A stretch of 64,000 bases of DNA from Neopararhizobium haloflavum (GTDB taxonomy: Bacteria; Pseudomonadota; Alphaproteobacteria; Rhizobiales; Rhizobiaceae). The notes beneath the pieces were generated by a model, which was given only the letters and a program-made list of their open reading frames with translations, did not search any database and was not told the DNA's origin. Numbering within the stretch: position 1 is the stretch's first letter; each line of letters starts with the position of its first letter. This document shows, piece after piece, positions 54,222 through 63,656 of the stretch. A program made the translations under genes and the position numbers. The stretch covers positions 248,001 to 312,000 of the forward strand of contig NZ_NWUC01000002.1 in NCBI RefSeq assembly GCF_002750855.1. The letters are read 5' to 3'.

Positions 54222-55295
54222 TTAGCGATAGCCCGTCATTTCGAGATAGCCGACACCGTCATGACTGCCGTCAAGATGGATCGGTCCTTCCCAGTAGGAA
54301 AAGGCCGTATCCATCCAGCTTTGCGCGTTGAGGGCCGTCGCGACGAGATCGAGGCCCCTGGACCTGATCTGCACGCGCCACCTCGTCGGCACGTCCCGGC
54401 CGGCCACGGCACTGGTTGCCAGCGGTTGGAGCGCAATATCGGACGATGCCAACGCCGTCGCGGTGCCGTCCGCCTCGATCCATGTGCCGGCGTTGAAGAC
54501 CTTGTCGTTTCTGCCTCGCAGGCCGAACAGCATAACCTTTTCTCCCGAGGCGAGATGCAGGGAGAACCAGTCCCAGCCTTCCTGATCGGCAGCCAGCGGC
54601 TGGCTGCTCCATTCGCGGTCGAGCCAGGCTTCGCCCGCAACGGACCGGCTTTCTCCGTCGATCGTCACCTCCCCTTCGATACGAAAGAAGGGCTGGCTGT
54701 AATAGAAGGACGCCTGGCCTTCTTCGGACTTGACGGAATAGCCCTGATCGCCGTGAAGCACGGGCGCGGCCGTGGTGGTCATCTGCAAGTCGTAGGAGAA
54801 CCGATCGCCAGAAGCCGTCGCCTGCAATCGGCCCAGACCCATGGTGGTTTCTTGCGTCTCGGCCAACATCCAATCGTCGAGCCAGGCCGAGAACGGCGCG
54901 GCGCGAACGCCTGCCTGGCCTATGCCGCCGCGGGCGAAGGCTTCCGCGCTCAAATGCACATCCTCCGTCGTGACGGCGGCGTGCGCCATCCACAACTGTC
55001 TGTTCTGCCAGCCCTCACGCTCCGGCAAAGGCGCCAGGGCGTTTCTGAACAACGTCCATTGGATGCCGAGCGATTGCCCGGAGCGGTCTTCAAGATTGGC
55101 CGTCAGGTACCACCATTCGATGCGGTATCCGGGGTGGGCTCCATGGTCGAGGGGAAAGGCGAAAGGATGGCCGGGTTCGACCCGGCTGTAGCCCTCGGCA
55201 TCGGTGCCAAGGCCGGCAAAGCCTTGCGCCATGGCAGGAGCAGCGAACGACACTGCCGCCAGTGCCGCCCATAGGAGAAAACGTTCAACGCTCAT
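54222..55295 (-). CDS. CrtC/AttH lipocalin-like exported protein
   Basis: A 357-residue protein with a signal peptide (LLWAALAAVSFAAPAMA) and two lipocalin-like domains of the CrtC/AttH family: IEWWYLTANLEDRSGQSLGI, WMAHAAVTTEDVHLSAEAFA, and AWLDREWSSQPLAADQEGWD with EWWY-type and DREW motifs. CrtC hydrates carotenoids, but AttH-type proteins paired with LolCDE-like ABC systems are structural and of unknown substrate. Its start overlaps the permease stop by 11 bp, so it is the last gene of this operon. Confidence 0.86.
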   Translation of the reverse strand: MSVERFLLWAALAAVSFAAPAMAQGFAGLGTDAEGYSRVEPGHPFAFPLDHGAHPGYRIEWWYLTANLEDRSGQSLGIQWTLFRNALAPLPEREGWQNRQLWMAHAAVTTEDVHLSAEAFARGGIGQAGVRAAPFSAWLDDWMLAETQETTMGLGRLQATASGDRFSYDLQMTTTAAPVLHGDQGYSVKSEEGQASFYYSQPFFRIEGEVTIDGESRSVAGEAWLDREWSSQPLAADQEGWDWFSLHLASGEKVMLFGLRGRNDKVFNAGTWIEADGTATALASSDIALQPLATSAVAGRDVPTRWRVQIRSRGLDLVATALNAQSWMDTAFSYWEGPIHLDGSHDGVGYLEMTGYR

Positions 55296-57753
55296 CGGCG
55301 AACACCTTGAGAAGCGCGCTCGGCGCCATCACCCGCAAGCGCATCGCCGGCCATGCGGTGGCGACGATCGCGGTGAGAAGCGCCATCGCAACGAGTTGCA
55401 CCCATTGCATCGGGAAAAGGTGCACTGGTAGCCGCCAGCCGAAGGCTTCGACATTGACGACGCTCATCAATATCCAGGCCACTGCGAGGCCGAGCGGCAC
55501 GGCAAGCAGCGCTGTCAGCGCCGCCAGTGCCAGGGCCTTCGCCAGCTCCATCAATGCCAGCCGGCGCCGCGTCAGCCCCATCGCCCAAAGTGGCGCAAGC
55601 TGTGGAAGGCGCATGCCGGCAAGCGTCAACTGGCTGGCGAGCAGGGCAATTCCTGCGACGATCAGCGTCAGGGCATTGAGCGCCAGCGTGACCGCGAAAG
55701 TCCGCTCGAACACCGATTGCGAAAACGCTTTCAACGCCTGCTGATTGACGAGTTGCCCGCTGGTGAGAGCGAACGCATCGCGCAGCGCAGCCATGACGGC
55801 ATCGACCCGGCCCGGCTCCACCCGCACAGCGAAGCGATCGCGCTCGATATCGGAAAAGCGCGCCAGCAACTGGTCGAGGGCAATCATGATCTGACCACGC
55901 GGATTGCCGTAGTCGGAATAGATGCCGGCGACATTGACGGTCCAGTCGCCGCGACCGGCGGGAATGGTAATCTCGTCTCCGATTCCAAGGTCGAACCGCC
56001 GGGCGAGCTGTTCGCTGACCATTATGTCGCCGCCTGCCGCCACGTCCGCCCAGGCATTTTCGGCCGACGCCAGCAGCGGCCAGTTCTGCGTATAGGTCGG
56101 GTGATCGCGGAAGCCGTAAACCTCGACCGGCCAATCGCGATAGCGCGTCGTCGCATTCCAGACAGGCAGGACGGCATCGACGTCATCGCGGGCATCGAGG
56201 AATGCGGCGATGCGATCGGCTTCGTCGGCGGTCTCGCCGCCGACGTAAAGCTCCGCGGCCAGGCGCTGGTCGAGCCAGCCGGTGAAGGTCAGGCGAAAGC
56301 TGTCGACCATGGTGCCGACGCCGATGTTGACGCCCAGTGCGAGCAACAAGGCCATGAGGGCCAGCGACAGGCCGGACAGCTGCTGACGTGCATCGGCCAG
56401 AAACCAGCCGACGAGAGGCCCCCTCGCCAATCGTTCGGCGCCCGCCAGAATGGCAGCCAGGGCGGGCGGCAGGCTGAGCGCGGCAGCAAGAAGAACGCAG
56501 CCCATGAGGGCGAAGCCGGCAACGAGGCCATGTCCGACGAAGTAAAGCACCGCTCCGGCGAGTGCGAGGATGATCGCAGTCGCGGTTTGAACCCTCAAGA
56601 CGCGCCTTTGGGCAAGCGCCCAGGCATGCGGGGCGGCTGTCGCGAACAGGGGCAGCCGATAGGCCTTGAAGAGACTGCTGCCCGTCGCCGCGAGCGCGCC
56701 GACGACGCTGATGGCGATGCCCGCGACCCACCACAACGGCGAAAGAGACAGTTCGCCAGCGACATTCGCGCCGTAGAGGCCGCGAAGGCTTGCCGCGACG
56801 TCGGGCAGCAGGGCGGAGGCCACGCCATAGCCGGCCGCCACTCCCAGCAATCCTGCGACGAGGGCCAGCGCGACCATCTCGATCAGCATGACCGCTGCCA
56901 GCGCGCGAGCGGAGACCCCGCAGGCGCGCATGGTGCGCAGCATCGGTCGGCGCTGCTCAAAGGCCAGTCCGGTGGCAGCGTTAACGATGAACAGGCCGAC
57001 GAGAAAGGCGAGGAAGCCGAAGGCGGTGAGATTGAGGTGAAAGCTTTCCGTAAGACGATCCAGATCGCCGCTCGTTTCAGGATCGATGCGATCGAGCGGC
57101 AGCCCCGTGAGAGCGCGCGCATCGTCGATCGTGCCTGGAGGATCTTCGGTCACGACGAGGCGCGACAGCGCCGTGCGCTCGGTCAGCACGCTCGCAACGG
57201 CGATATCTGTGATGAGCGTCATCGGCGGCACTGTGTCGGCCACGGTAATCGGAGGCAGGCTCGTATCGCCGGCCTCCACGGGTTCGCCTTCTTCTGCATC
57301 AAGCATCGTCAAGGTTTCGCGCGACGCAAAGGCGCGCGAGGGATCGACCAGCATGGCGGCAAGATCGCCGGCCTCGTCGTCGTTGCCCTCTCGAGGCAGA
57401 ATGCCGACGTCGATGGGCAGGGTCACCGGGTCCACCCCGACCACGCGATAGGACCGGCCCTCGATGACGATGTCGGATTCCAGGATCGGCGATACGTGCC
57501 AGCCGGCGCGCCGCAGCGCGACATAGGCCTTAGTGCCGATCTCCGAATTGTCCTCGGCGACAAGATAGGGGCGCGTCTCGCCACCGATGACGGCAGCCGC
57601 TTCGTCGTAGCTGGCCCTTGCCTCCGCGTTGAGTGCCTGGACGCCGCTCCAAAGCGCCGTCGCGATCGCGAGACCCAGAACCAGCGTCAACAGTTGAAAC
57701 GGCCGGCGTCGCCAGTGGCTGACCAAGGTGAGGAACACCCAGACCACGCGCAT
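55285..57753 (-). CDS. FtsX/LolE-like ABC permease
   Basis: An 822-residue ABC permease with two repeats, each a FtsX domain with three to four membrane helices (about ten spans in all) and large periplasmic domains. Motifs include MLRTMRACGVSARALAAVML and MRLPQLAPLWAMGLTRRRLA, the coupling helices that meet the ATPase. The ATG at 57751-57753 overlaps the ATPase stop by 1 bp (TGATG). A longer upstream frame that overlaps the ATPase gene is rejected. With the ATPase and CrtC/AttH-like partner it resembles the AttEFGH set of Agrobacterium. Confidence 0.87.
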   Translation of the reverse strand: MRVVWVFLTLVSHWRRRPFQLLTLVLGLAIATALWSGVQALNAEARASYDEAAAVIGGETRPYLVAEDNSEIGTKAYVALRRAGWHVSPILESDIVIEGRSYRVVGVDPVTLPIDVGILPREGNDDEAGDLAAMLVDPSRAFASRETLTMLDAEEGEPVEAGDTSLPPITVADTVPPMTLITDIAVASVLTERTALSRLVVTEDPPGTIDDARALTGLPLDRIDPETSGDLDRLTESFHLNLTAFGFLAFLVGLFIVNAATGLAFEQRRPMLRTMRACGVSARALAAVMLIEMVALALVAGLLGVAAGYGVASALLPDVAASLRGLYGANVAGELSLSPLWWVAGIAISVVGALAATGSSLFKAYRLPLFATAAPHAWALAQRRVLRVQTATAIILALAGAVLYFVGHGLVAGFALMGCVLLAAALSLPPALAAILAGAERLARGPLVGWFLADARQQLSGLSLALMALLLALGVNIGVGTMVDSFRLTFTGWLDQRLAAELYVGGETADEADRIAAFLDARDDVDAVLPVWNATTRYRDWPVEVYGFRDHPTYTQNWPLLASAENAWADVAAGGDIMVSEQLARRFDLGIGDEITIPAGRGDWTVNVAGIYSDYGNPRGQIMIALDQLLARFSDIERDRFAVRVEPGRVDAVMAALRDAFALTSGQLVNQQALKAFSQSVFERTFAVTLALNALTLIVAGIALLASQLTLAGMRLPQLAPLWAMGLTRRRLALMELAKALALAALTALLAVPLGLAVAWILMSVVNVEAFGWRLPVHLFPMQWVQLVAMALLTAIVATAWPAMRLRVMAPSALLKVFADER

Positions 57754-58406
57754 CACACCAGTCTTCCTGCCTTGAGGGTCAGTTTGCGTTCGAGACGGGC
57801 GGCCAGCCGGGGGCTGTGCGTCACCATCAGGAACGCGCTGCCGGTGCGCGCCACCAGATCGAGGCAAAGGGTCAGCACATCGTCACCCGTCGCTTCATCA
57901 AGGTTGCCCGTCGGTTCGTCGGCCAGGATGAGGTCTGGCCGTGCAGCAAGCGTGCGCCCTATCGCCACGCGTTGCTGCTGGCCGCCGGAGAGTTGCTCGG
58001 GATAGCGATCGAGCAGGCCGGACAGTCCCAGCCTTTCGATCAGTTCGTCCTGCCATTGCGGTTCGAGCCGCCCGGCCAGACGGGCCTGGAACGCCAGATT
58101 GTCGCCGACCTTGAGGCTTGGCACCAGATTGAACTGCTGAAAAACGAGGCCGAGGCGACCACGCCGCAGCCGTGCCCGCTCGCGATCGGATGCACCGGAC
58201 AGCGGCTGACCATCGAAAACGACCTCACCCTCATCTGGGCTGTCGAGCGCCGCGGCAAGATGCATGAGGGTGCTCTTGCCGCTTCCGGATTCCCCGGTCA
58301 GCGCCAAGGTTTGTCCGCGCGCAAGTTCGAACGAGACGTCGCGCAGCACCGTCAGCGGCCCCTGGGCTGTCGGATAGGTCTTGGTAACGCGATCAATCTT
58401 CAGCAT
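57753..58406 (-). CDS. LolD-like ABC transporter ATPase
   Basis: A 217-residue ABC ATPase. Walker A is GESGSGKSTLMHL, the Q-loop region is GLVFQQFNLVPSLK, the signature LSGGQQQRVAIGRTLA and Walker B DLILADEPTGNLDE. This is the LolD/MacB class that drives FtsX-type permeases to move lipids or lipoproteins at the membrane. The ATG at 58404-58406 is chosen because AAAGG lies 6 bases upstream; two further in-frame starts upstream are weaker. It begins the operon ATPase-permease-lipocalin. Confidence 0.9.
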   Translation of the reverse strand: MLKIDRVTKTYPTAQGPLTVLRDVSFELARGQTLALTGESGSGKSTLMHLAAALDSPDEGEVVFDGQPLSGASDRERARLRRGRLGLVFQQFNLVPSLKVGDNLAFQARLAGRLEPQWQDELIERLGLSGLLDRYPEQLSGGQQQRVAIGRTLAARPDLILADEPTGNLDEATGDDVLTLCLDLVARTGSAFLMVTHSPRLAARLERKLTLKAGRLV

Positions 58407-58528
58407 CGGAACCTTTGGCATTTTGCGCTGACCGGCTCTTTTTCGCCGCTCCCGCGTCGACAGTTGCACATGGTCGAATACGCGGCGATGGCAAGCGTAG
58501 GCAACTTGCCGCGGCATGGCGACCGTGG

Positions 58529-58550
58529 TAGATCGATCATAATAAATCTA
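58529..58550. promoter_or_regulatory. Candidate ArsR operator
   Basis: TAGAT (58529-58533) and ATCTA (58546-58550) form an inverted repeat around an AT-rich centre, 14 bp before the arsR start. Its place and AT content fit an autoregulatory ArsR site, but the arms are short and the call is by eye. Confidence 0.3.
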
Positions 58551-58563
58551 GAAAGCTGGATAT

Positions 58564-58896
58564 ATGGATAAACTTGCTGCTCTCGATGCTCTTTCCGCTC
58601 TTGGCCAAGAAACGCGCCTTGAAACGTTTCGGCTGCTCGTCAAGGCCGGATCGGACGGGATGGCCGCAGGCGACATCGCGCTGCATCTGGGCACGGTGCA
58701 GAACACAATGTCCGCTCACCTGAAGATCCTTGATCACGCCGGGCTCGTACGCGCCGAACGACACGGGCGCAGCATCCGCTATTTCGCGGACTACACCGGC
58801 GTTCGCGACCTGCTCGCCTTCCTTATGGAGGATTGCTGCAACGGTGCGCCGGAATTGTGCCAGCCCGTTATCGACGCCATTACCTGCAAATGCTGA
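58564..58896 (+). CDS. arsR: ArsR-family arsenic repressor with C-terminal cysteine cluster
   Basis: A 110-residue winged-helix repressor: SALGQETRLETFRLLVKAG then AAGDIALHLGTVQNTMSAHL (recognition helix) and LVRAERHGRSIRYFAD wing. The usual ELCVCDL arsenic site of E. coli ArsR is absent; instead cysteines lie in the C-terminal part, Cys91-Cys92, Cys99, Cys108 and Cys110 (EDCCNGAPELC). A similar CC-x(5-6)-C arsenite site is known for Acidithiobacillus ArsR. It would repress arsC and acr3 until arsenite binds. It starts the ars operon; arsC follows by 14 bp. Confidence 0.9.
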   Translation: MDKLAALDALSALGQETRLETFRLLVKAGSDGMAAGDIALHLGTVQNTMSAHLKILDHAGLVRAERHGRSIRYFADYTGVRDLLAFLMEDCCNGAPELCQPVIDAITCKC

Positions 58897-58910
58897 AAGG
58901 AAGGGATGAG

Positions 58911-59417
58911 ATGAGCAGACCCTACACCGTTCTCTTTCTCTGCACGGCCAACTCCGCGCGCTCCATTCTCGCCGAAGCGATACTGAACCGCGTCGGCCAG
59001 GGTCGATTTCAAGCGTTCTCGGCGGGATCCGCTCCGCGCGGCAGCGTTCATCCTCATGCGCTCGAACTTCTGGAACACTCTGGCTTCGACACCGCCTTTG
59101 CCCGCTCCAAAAGCTGGGACGAATTCGCCGGTCCCGACGCGCCCGTCATGGATTTTGTCTTCACGGTCTGCGACGACGCGGCAGAGGAATCCTGCCCCGT
59201 CTGGCCCGGCCATCCCATGACGGCGCACTGGGGCGTGCCTGATCCGGCGCGCGCGAGCGGAACGGAAGCGGAAAAGCGCTACGCCTTCGCGGAAGCATTC
59301 CGGATGCTGTCCAACCGCATTTCCGTCTTCACCGCACTGCCCATCGCTTCGCTCGATCGGCTCGCGCTGCAATCGCAGATCGAGTCGATCGGCCGCCATC
59401 ACAGCAAATCCGCCTGA
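58911..59417 (+). CDS. arsC: Arsenate reductase, LMW phosphatase type
   Basis: A 168-residue protein of the low-molecular-weight tyrosine phosphatase fold. The catalytic P-loop CTANSARS holds Cys11 and Arg17, and further cysteines Cys87 and Cys95 ([16 protein letters not shown]) match the thioredoxin-coupled arsenate reductase relay. It reduces arsenate to arsenite, which Acr3 then exports. The ATG at 58911 has AAGGAAGGG upstream. It lies 14 bp after arsR and 14 bp before acr3. Confidence 0.92.
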   Translation: MSRPYTVLFLCTANSARSILAEAILNRVGQGRFQAFSAGSAPRGSVHPHALELLEHSGFDTAFARSKSWDEFAGPDAPVMDFVFTVCDDAAEESCPVWPGHPMTAHWGVPDPARASGTEAEKRYAFAEAFRMLSNRISVFTALPIASLDRLALQSQIESIGRHHSKSA

Positions 59418-59431
59418 AAGAGACGCAAGAC

Positions 59432-60514
59432 ATGACAGATCAATATCTGGCCGACCAAGACGCGCCAGCCGTTGGAATCGGCACGTTTGAGAAATGGCTT
59501 TCAGTCTGGGTCGGCGGCGCCATCCTGGTGGGGCTGATCCTCGGCAATGTCGCGCCGGCCGTCTTCTCGTTTCTGGCCGATCTCGAATTCGCCTCGGTCA
59601 ATCTGGTCGTGGCCGTGCTGATCTGGGCCATGGTCTATCCGATGATGGTCGGCGTCGATTTCGCCAGCCTGCGCCACATCGGCGACAAGCCCAAGGGCCT
59701 GGTGCTGACGATCGTCATCAACTGGCTGATCAAGCCGTTCACCATGGCACTGCTCGGGATCATGTTCTTCGAGTATGTCTTTGCGGGCCTGATCTCGCCA
59801 GCCGATGCGGAGCAATATCTCGCGGGTCTGATCCTGCTCGGCGCCGCGCCGTGCACCGCCATGGTGTTCGTCTGGAGCCACCTCACACGCGGCGATCCGA
59901 CCTACACGCTGGTGCAGGTATCGGTGAACGACGTGATCATGATATTCGCCTTCGCGCCGATCGTCGCGGTCCTCCTCGGCGTCACGGACATCACCGTGCC
60001 GTGGACGACGCTGCTGCTGTCGGTCGGTCTTTATGTCGTGATACCGCTCGCCGCCGGGATCGCGACCCGATCCGTGCTGACGAGAAAGGCCGAGAACCCG
60101 CATCGATCGCAGATCGCCCTCGATCGCTTCAATGCACGGGTAAAGCCCGCTTCGATCGTCGGGCTCCTGACGACGGTCGTCCTGCTTTTCGGCTTTCAGG
60201 CGGAAGTCATCGTGAACAGGCCGCTTGTGATCGTTCTCATCGCGGTGCCGCTGCTGATCCAGTCCTATGGCATCTTCTTCGCCGCCTATTTCGCGGCGAA
60301 GGCCTGGCGCATTCCGTTCAATGTCGCAGCGCCCTGCGCACTGATCGGGACATCGAATTTCTTCGAACTCGCCGTCGCCGTTGCCATCAGCCTCTTCGGG
60401 CTGGGTTCGGGCGCGGCGCTGGCGACGGTCGTCGGCGTGCTGGTCGAGGTCCCTGTCATGCTCTCACTCGTTGCCTTCGCCAACCGGACCCGCCACTGGT
60501 TTCCATCCGCGTGA
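59432..60514 (+). CDS. acr3: Arsenite efflux permease Acr3
   Basis: A 360-residue inner-membrane transporter with ten transmembrane segments. Hallmarks are [37 protein letters not shown], the active-site [21 protein letters not shown] with the conserved cysteine, and [19 protein letters not shown] near the end. It exports arsenite using the proton gradient. It is the last gene of arsR-arsC-acr3 and is convergent with the subtilase gene at 15 bp. Confidence 0.94.
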   Translation: MTDQYLADQDAPAVGIGTFEKWLSVWVGGAILVGLILGNVAPAVFSFLADLEFASVNLVVAVLIWAMVYPMMVGVDFASLRHIGDKPKGLVLTIVINWLIKPFTMALLGIMFFEYVFAGLISPADAEQYLAGLILLGAAPCTAMVFVWSHLTRGDPTYTLVQVSVNDVIMIFAFAPIVAVLLGVTDITVPWTTLLLSVGLYVVIPLAAGIATRSVLTRKAENPHRSQIALDRFNARVKPASIVGLLTTVVLLFGFQAEVIVNRPLVIVLIAVPLLIQSYGIFFAAYFAAKAWRIPFNVAAPCALIGTSNFFELAVAVAISLFGLGSGAALATVVGVLVEVPVMLSLVAFANRTRHWFPSA

Positions 60515-60529
60515 CGGCCATGCGATGGA

Positions 60530-62137
60530 TCACTCGCCCGGCGTGAGCGACAAGGTGCCGGCCTCGGCCGGCTCAATCAGCACATCGCCCTCCGCCTCGG
60601 TGCCGGCGGTCTCCGTTTCCGCTTCGGTATCTGTATCGGCGACGGAGCTCTCAGGTTCCCGCGCAAGTGCAGCCTCAACCGTCGCGCAGAGTTTCGCTGC
60701 GTCCAGCAAGCCCCAGCCGAAAACGGAGTCCTTGCCCGGCTCACCCAGATCGCGCGCCGTTTCGGCGAGGAAGCGTTGCATCTGATCACCGTTCAGCGAT
60801 GAATCCATCGCGGTGGCGAGCGCCGCCGCGGCCGTCACGAAGGGCGCGGCAAAGGATGTTCCGGTCTTCGGGCGGGCGCCGGAGATCGATGCCGCCGTCC
60901 AGACATCGACGCCGGGCGCGGCGACATCGACATGAGCGCCCTGGCCGGCTCGCCGGTAGGGTCGCATATTCCGATCAACGGCGGTTACGGCGATGACCCC
61001 GTCATAGGCTGCCGGATAGGCAGGATCGGCGTTCGGCCCATTGTTCCCGGCAGCCGCCACGAGGATGACGCCCTCCTGCGCGGCCTGAGCCACCGCCCGC
61101 TCCAAAAGTTCGTTGGCGGGACCGGCGAGACTGAGGTTGAGCACCGCAACCTCCTCGCTCGCCAGCATGTCGATCGCCCGGACAAGATCGTAGGCAGTGG
61201 CGCGCGTGTCGGTCCCGGCATCGAGGAAGGCATCGACAGCGAGCAGTTCGGCGCCTGGCAGCAGGCCCGAGGTGCGGCCTTCGCCGGAGCCAACGAGCAG
61301 CGCCGCGACAGCCGTGCCATGCTTCAGGTCCGACAGCTGGTCCCCTTCACCGAACCGCTCGACGATCCGCAACGACCCATTGGTGAATGTCTCATGGTCG
61401 GGATTGATGCCGGTGTCGATCAGTCCGATCAGCGAAGGCGCGACGCAGGTTTCCGCTTCGTCGGAGAAATGCCAGTCGATAAGCTCCATCGCCTCGCAAT
61501 GCATGCCTTCGCACGGGGCCGCCGGCCGCTCTTCAGGCCTGTAGTAATGATTGAAATCCACGGCGGAACCGGCATCAAGTGCCACAACCGCAGCTCGTGC
61601 CTCGTCGAGCGAGACCCCATCCGGCACGATGAGGCGGACCAGTTCGCTGTCCAGCATCTCGATCAGCGTGCGCGCGTCGACGGCGTAGCCCTGACCTTCC
61701 AAAGTGGCGATTTCCGCATCGTCGAGACCAAGTGCTGTGAGTTCGCGTTCTGCCCGCTCCGGCAAAGGCTCGGGCTGCGGTGCCGGGCGACGGACTGTCC
61801 GACGCGGCGGATCGGGGCGTTCGCCGCGATCGAAAAGGGAGCGCAATGTTCTGAGCGGGCGGCGAAGGATTTCCGGGGCCGGGCCGCTGCCGCGCTGAAC
61901 GGCGCCGCTGCGTTCCCCACCACCGCTGCCACCAAAGCCGCCAAAACCGCCGCCGTCATCGCCATCGTCGCCATCACCGTCGCTGTCGCTGTCACCATCG
62001 CCCTCGCTGTCGCCCTCCTGGGCATGCGCCAGACCGGCCGGACCTTCCAGAAATGAATCAAAGTCCGGCCATGCCGGCTGGACGGCCAGCGCAACGCCCA
62101 ATGCCCAAACGGATGCGGTCCTGGTGACGCGTTGCAT
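60530..62137 (-). CDS. Exported subtilisin-family (S8) serine protease
   Basis: A 535-residue protein. A signal peptide (about 1-40) leads to an acidic Asp/Gly/Ser stretch (41-75), a proline/arginine-rich linker, a propeptide-like domain (about 128-200) and an S8 catalytic domain. The triad is Asp241 (LIDTGIN), His273 (KHGTAVAAL) and Ser428 (GTSFAAP), with oxyanion Asn365 (AGNNGP). A C-terminal acidic tail follows. It is likely periplasmic or secreted. The ATG at 62135-62137 has GGGGAGA upstream. It is divergent from an ECF sigma and anti-sigma pair, which probably controls it. Confidence 0.87.
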   Translation of the reverse strand: MQRVTRTASVWALGVALAVQPAWPDFDSFLEGPAGLAHAQEGDSEGDGDSDSDGDGDDGDDGGGFGGFGGSGGGERSGAVQRGSGPAPEILRRPLRTLRSLFDRGERPDPPRRTVRRPAPQPEPLPERAERELTALGLDDAEIATLEGQGYAVDARTLIEMLDSELVRLIVPDGVSLDEARAAVVALDAGSAVDFNHYYRPEERPAAPCEGMHCEAMELIDWHFSDEAETCVAPSLIGLIDTGINPDHETFTNGSLRIVERFGEGDQLSDLKHGTAVAALLVGSGEGRTSGLLPGAELLAVDAFLDAGTDTRATAYDLVRAIDMLASEEVAVLNLSLAGPANELLERAVAQAAQEGVILVAAAGNNGPNADPAYPAAYDGVIAVTAVDRNMRPYRRAGQGAHVDVAAPGVDVWTAASISGARPKTGTSFAAPFVTAAAALATAMDSSLNGDQMQRFLAETARDLGEPGKDSVFGWGLLDAAKLCATVEAALAREPESSVADTDTEAETETAGTEAEGDVLIEPAEAGTLSLTPGE

Positions 62138-62325
62138 CGTTCTGTCTCCCCTGCCCCGCATGAAGATGGCGCTCCATGTTTTGCGGCGGCATTCAACGTA
62201 ACCTTCCCCACGGACCGCCACAACAAATCGGTTGCCGCCCGCCGGTCTATATGCTGCATAACGGTCTCGCCCGCGGCTTATTCCCGTCGCGGCCCGAATG
62301 ACGTCGAGGAGGCGCGCGCCGGCCC

Positions 62326-62871
62326 GTGACCGATACCAAAGTAGAGATCGGCAAGCAGCTCATCGCCTTTCTGCCGAACATGCGCCGCTTCGGCTTTTCG
62401 CTGACACGGTCGCAGGACAAGGCGGACGACCTGGTGCAGGCAGCGTGTGAGCGGGCGTTGTCACGCGCCGACGGCTTCGAGCCCGGCACAAGGTTCGACG
62501 CATGGATCTTCCGGATCATGCGCAACCTGTGGATCGATCAGATCAGGCGAAACCGCACCGCCGGACCTCAGGACGACATCGACGCACAAGCCGATCTCGT
62601 CGGCGCCGAGGGTGAACGCGAGGTGCATGCACGCATGGAACTGGCGGAGGTTGCCAGGGCGATCGTGGACCTGCCGCAGGAGCAGCGGGAAATCCTCGTG
62701 CTCGTATGCGGTGAGGACATGGCGTACAAGGACGTCGCGAGCCTCCTCGACATCCCGATCGGCACCGTGATGAGCCGGCTGGCCCGCGCACGCAAAAAAC
62801 TTGCCGAGGTCGCCGGAATAAAGCCGCGAGCTGGACGTTCTGTCGGCAGAAATGATGGGCAAGGGCAATGA
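62326..62871 (+). CDS. ECF-type RNA polymerase sigma factor
   Basis: A 181-residue sigma-70 family factor with only regions 2 and 4. Region 2 shows FGFSLTRSQDKADDLVQAAC and FDAWIFRIMRNLWIDQIRR (-10 binding and core contact); region 4 is LPQEQREILVLVCGEDMAYKD and IGTVMSRLARARKKL (-35 recognition). The start is GTG at 62326; GAGGAGG lies somewhat far upstream. The stop overlaps the anti-sigma start (ATGA). It resembles sigma factors regulated by membrane anti-sigma proteins. Confidence 0.9.
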   Translation: MTDTKVEIGKQLIAFLPNMRRFGFSLTRSQDKADDLVQAACERALSRADGFEPGTRFDAWIFRIMRNLWIDQIRRNRTAGPQDDIDAQADLVGAEGEREVHARMELAEVARAIVDLPQEQREILVLVCGEDMAYKDVASLLDIPIGTVMSRLARARKKLAEVAGIKPRAGRSVGRNDGQGQ

Positions 62872-63647
62872 ACCGGCATCCGATAGACGACGAGACATTG
62901 ATGGCATTCGCCGATGGCGAACTCGACGAGGCGACCGCTAAAAAGGTCGAGGAGGCGATCAACGCCGACGAGACCGTGGCCGAGCGTGTGGCTCTCTTCG
63001 CCGAAAGCCGGGCTCTGGCCCGCGATGCCCTCGAGCCGAGACTGGACGCGCCCGTACCCGCGTCTCTTCTCGCAGCAGTCGAAGCGGCGATCGCCCGGGC
63101 GAAGAGCGAGGACACGGCCGCACGCGAGGCAGACATCATCGCCTTCAGGCAGCGAAAGCCTGCCGTGCCGCCCGCGGCCAACGAGAACCGTCCGGCGTTT
63201 TCACGATTGGCCCTCGCGGCTGCCTGCGTCGCGATGATCGCGTCAGGTGTTGTCGGCTATATCGCTGGCGGCGGCACACAATCGGCTTCCCCCTCCCGGA
63301 TCGCTCTGATCGATGCGCCGGGGGTCGACGAAGCGCTCTCCAACGTAGCTTCGGGCGGCGAGATGGAACTGACCGCCGGCGGCGCCTTTCGCGCCATATC
63401 CTCGTTTCGCGATGAGACCGATCGGTTTTGCCGGGAATTCGAACTTGCCGGCGATGGATCCGGCTATGTGGCCGTCGCTTGCCGCGAGGCCGGGGACTGG
63501 TCGCTTGCCTTCGCCGTCGACGCACCGATAGCCGAGGGGGGCTATGCGCCCGCCTCATCGCTCGAGACGCTGGACAGCTATCTCACTTCGATCGGGGCCG
63601 GCCAGCCGCTCTCTGCCGAAGACGAAGCGGCGGCGCTCGCCGAATAG
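62868..63647 (+). CDS. Membrane anti-sigma factor
   Basis: A 259-residue protein. The N-terminal helical part (about 5-60) starts HPIDDETLMAFADGELDEAT, the usual anti-sigma domain start that binds sigma. A single transmembrane helix spans about 113-134 (RLALAAACVAMIASGVVGYI). The C-terminal domain is periplasmic, with cysteines in DRFCREFEL and AVACREAG that could form a disulfide. There is no HxxxCxxC zinc motif. It would hold the ECF sigma inactive until a periplasmic signal. The start overlaps the sigma stop by 4 bp. Confidence 0.87.
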   Translation: MNRHPIDDETLMAFADGELDEATAKKVEEAINADETVAERVALFAESRALARDALEPRLDAPVPASLLAAVEAAIARAKSEDTAAREADIIAFRQRKPAVPPAANENRPAFSRLALAAACVAMIASGVVGYIAGGGTQSASPSRIALIDAPGVDEALSNVASGGEMELTAGGAFRAISSFRDETDRFCREFELAGDGSGYVAVACREAGDWSLAFAVDAPIAEGGYAPASSLETLDSYLTSIGAGQPLSAEDEAAALAE

Positions 63648-63656
63648 CGCCGGTCT

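Noticed and set aside
54222..55295. Carotenoid hydratase
   Set aside because: CrtC-like fold only; no carotenoid genes nearby and the operon context is an ABC exporter.
55717..58005. 762-codon open frame on the plus strand
   Set aside because: Antisense to the FtsX-like permease; low-complexity Arg/Gly/Asp product with no motif.
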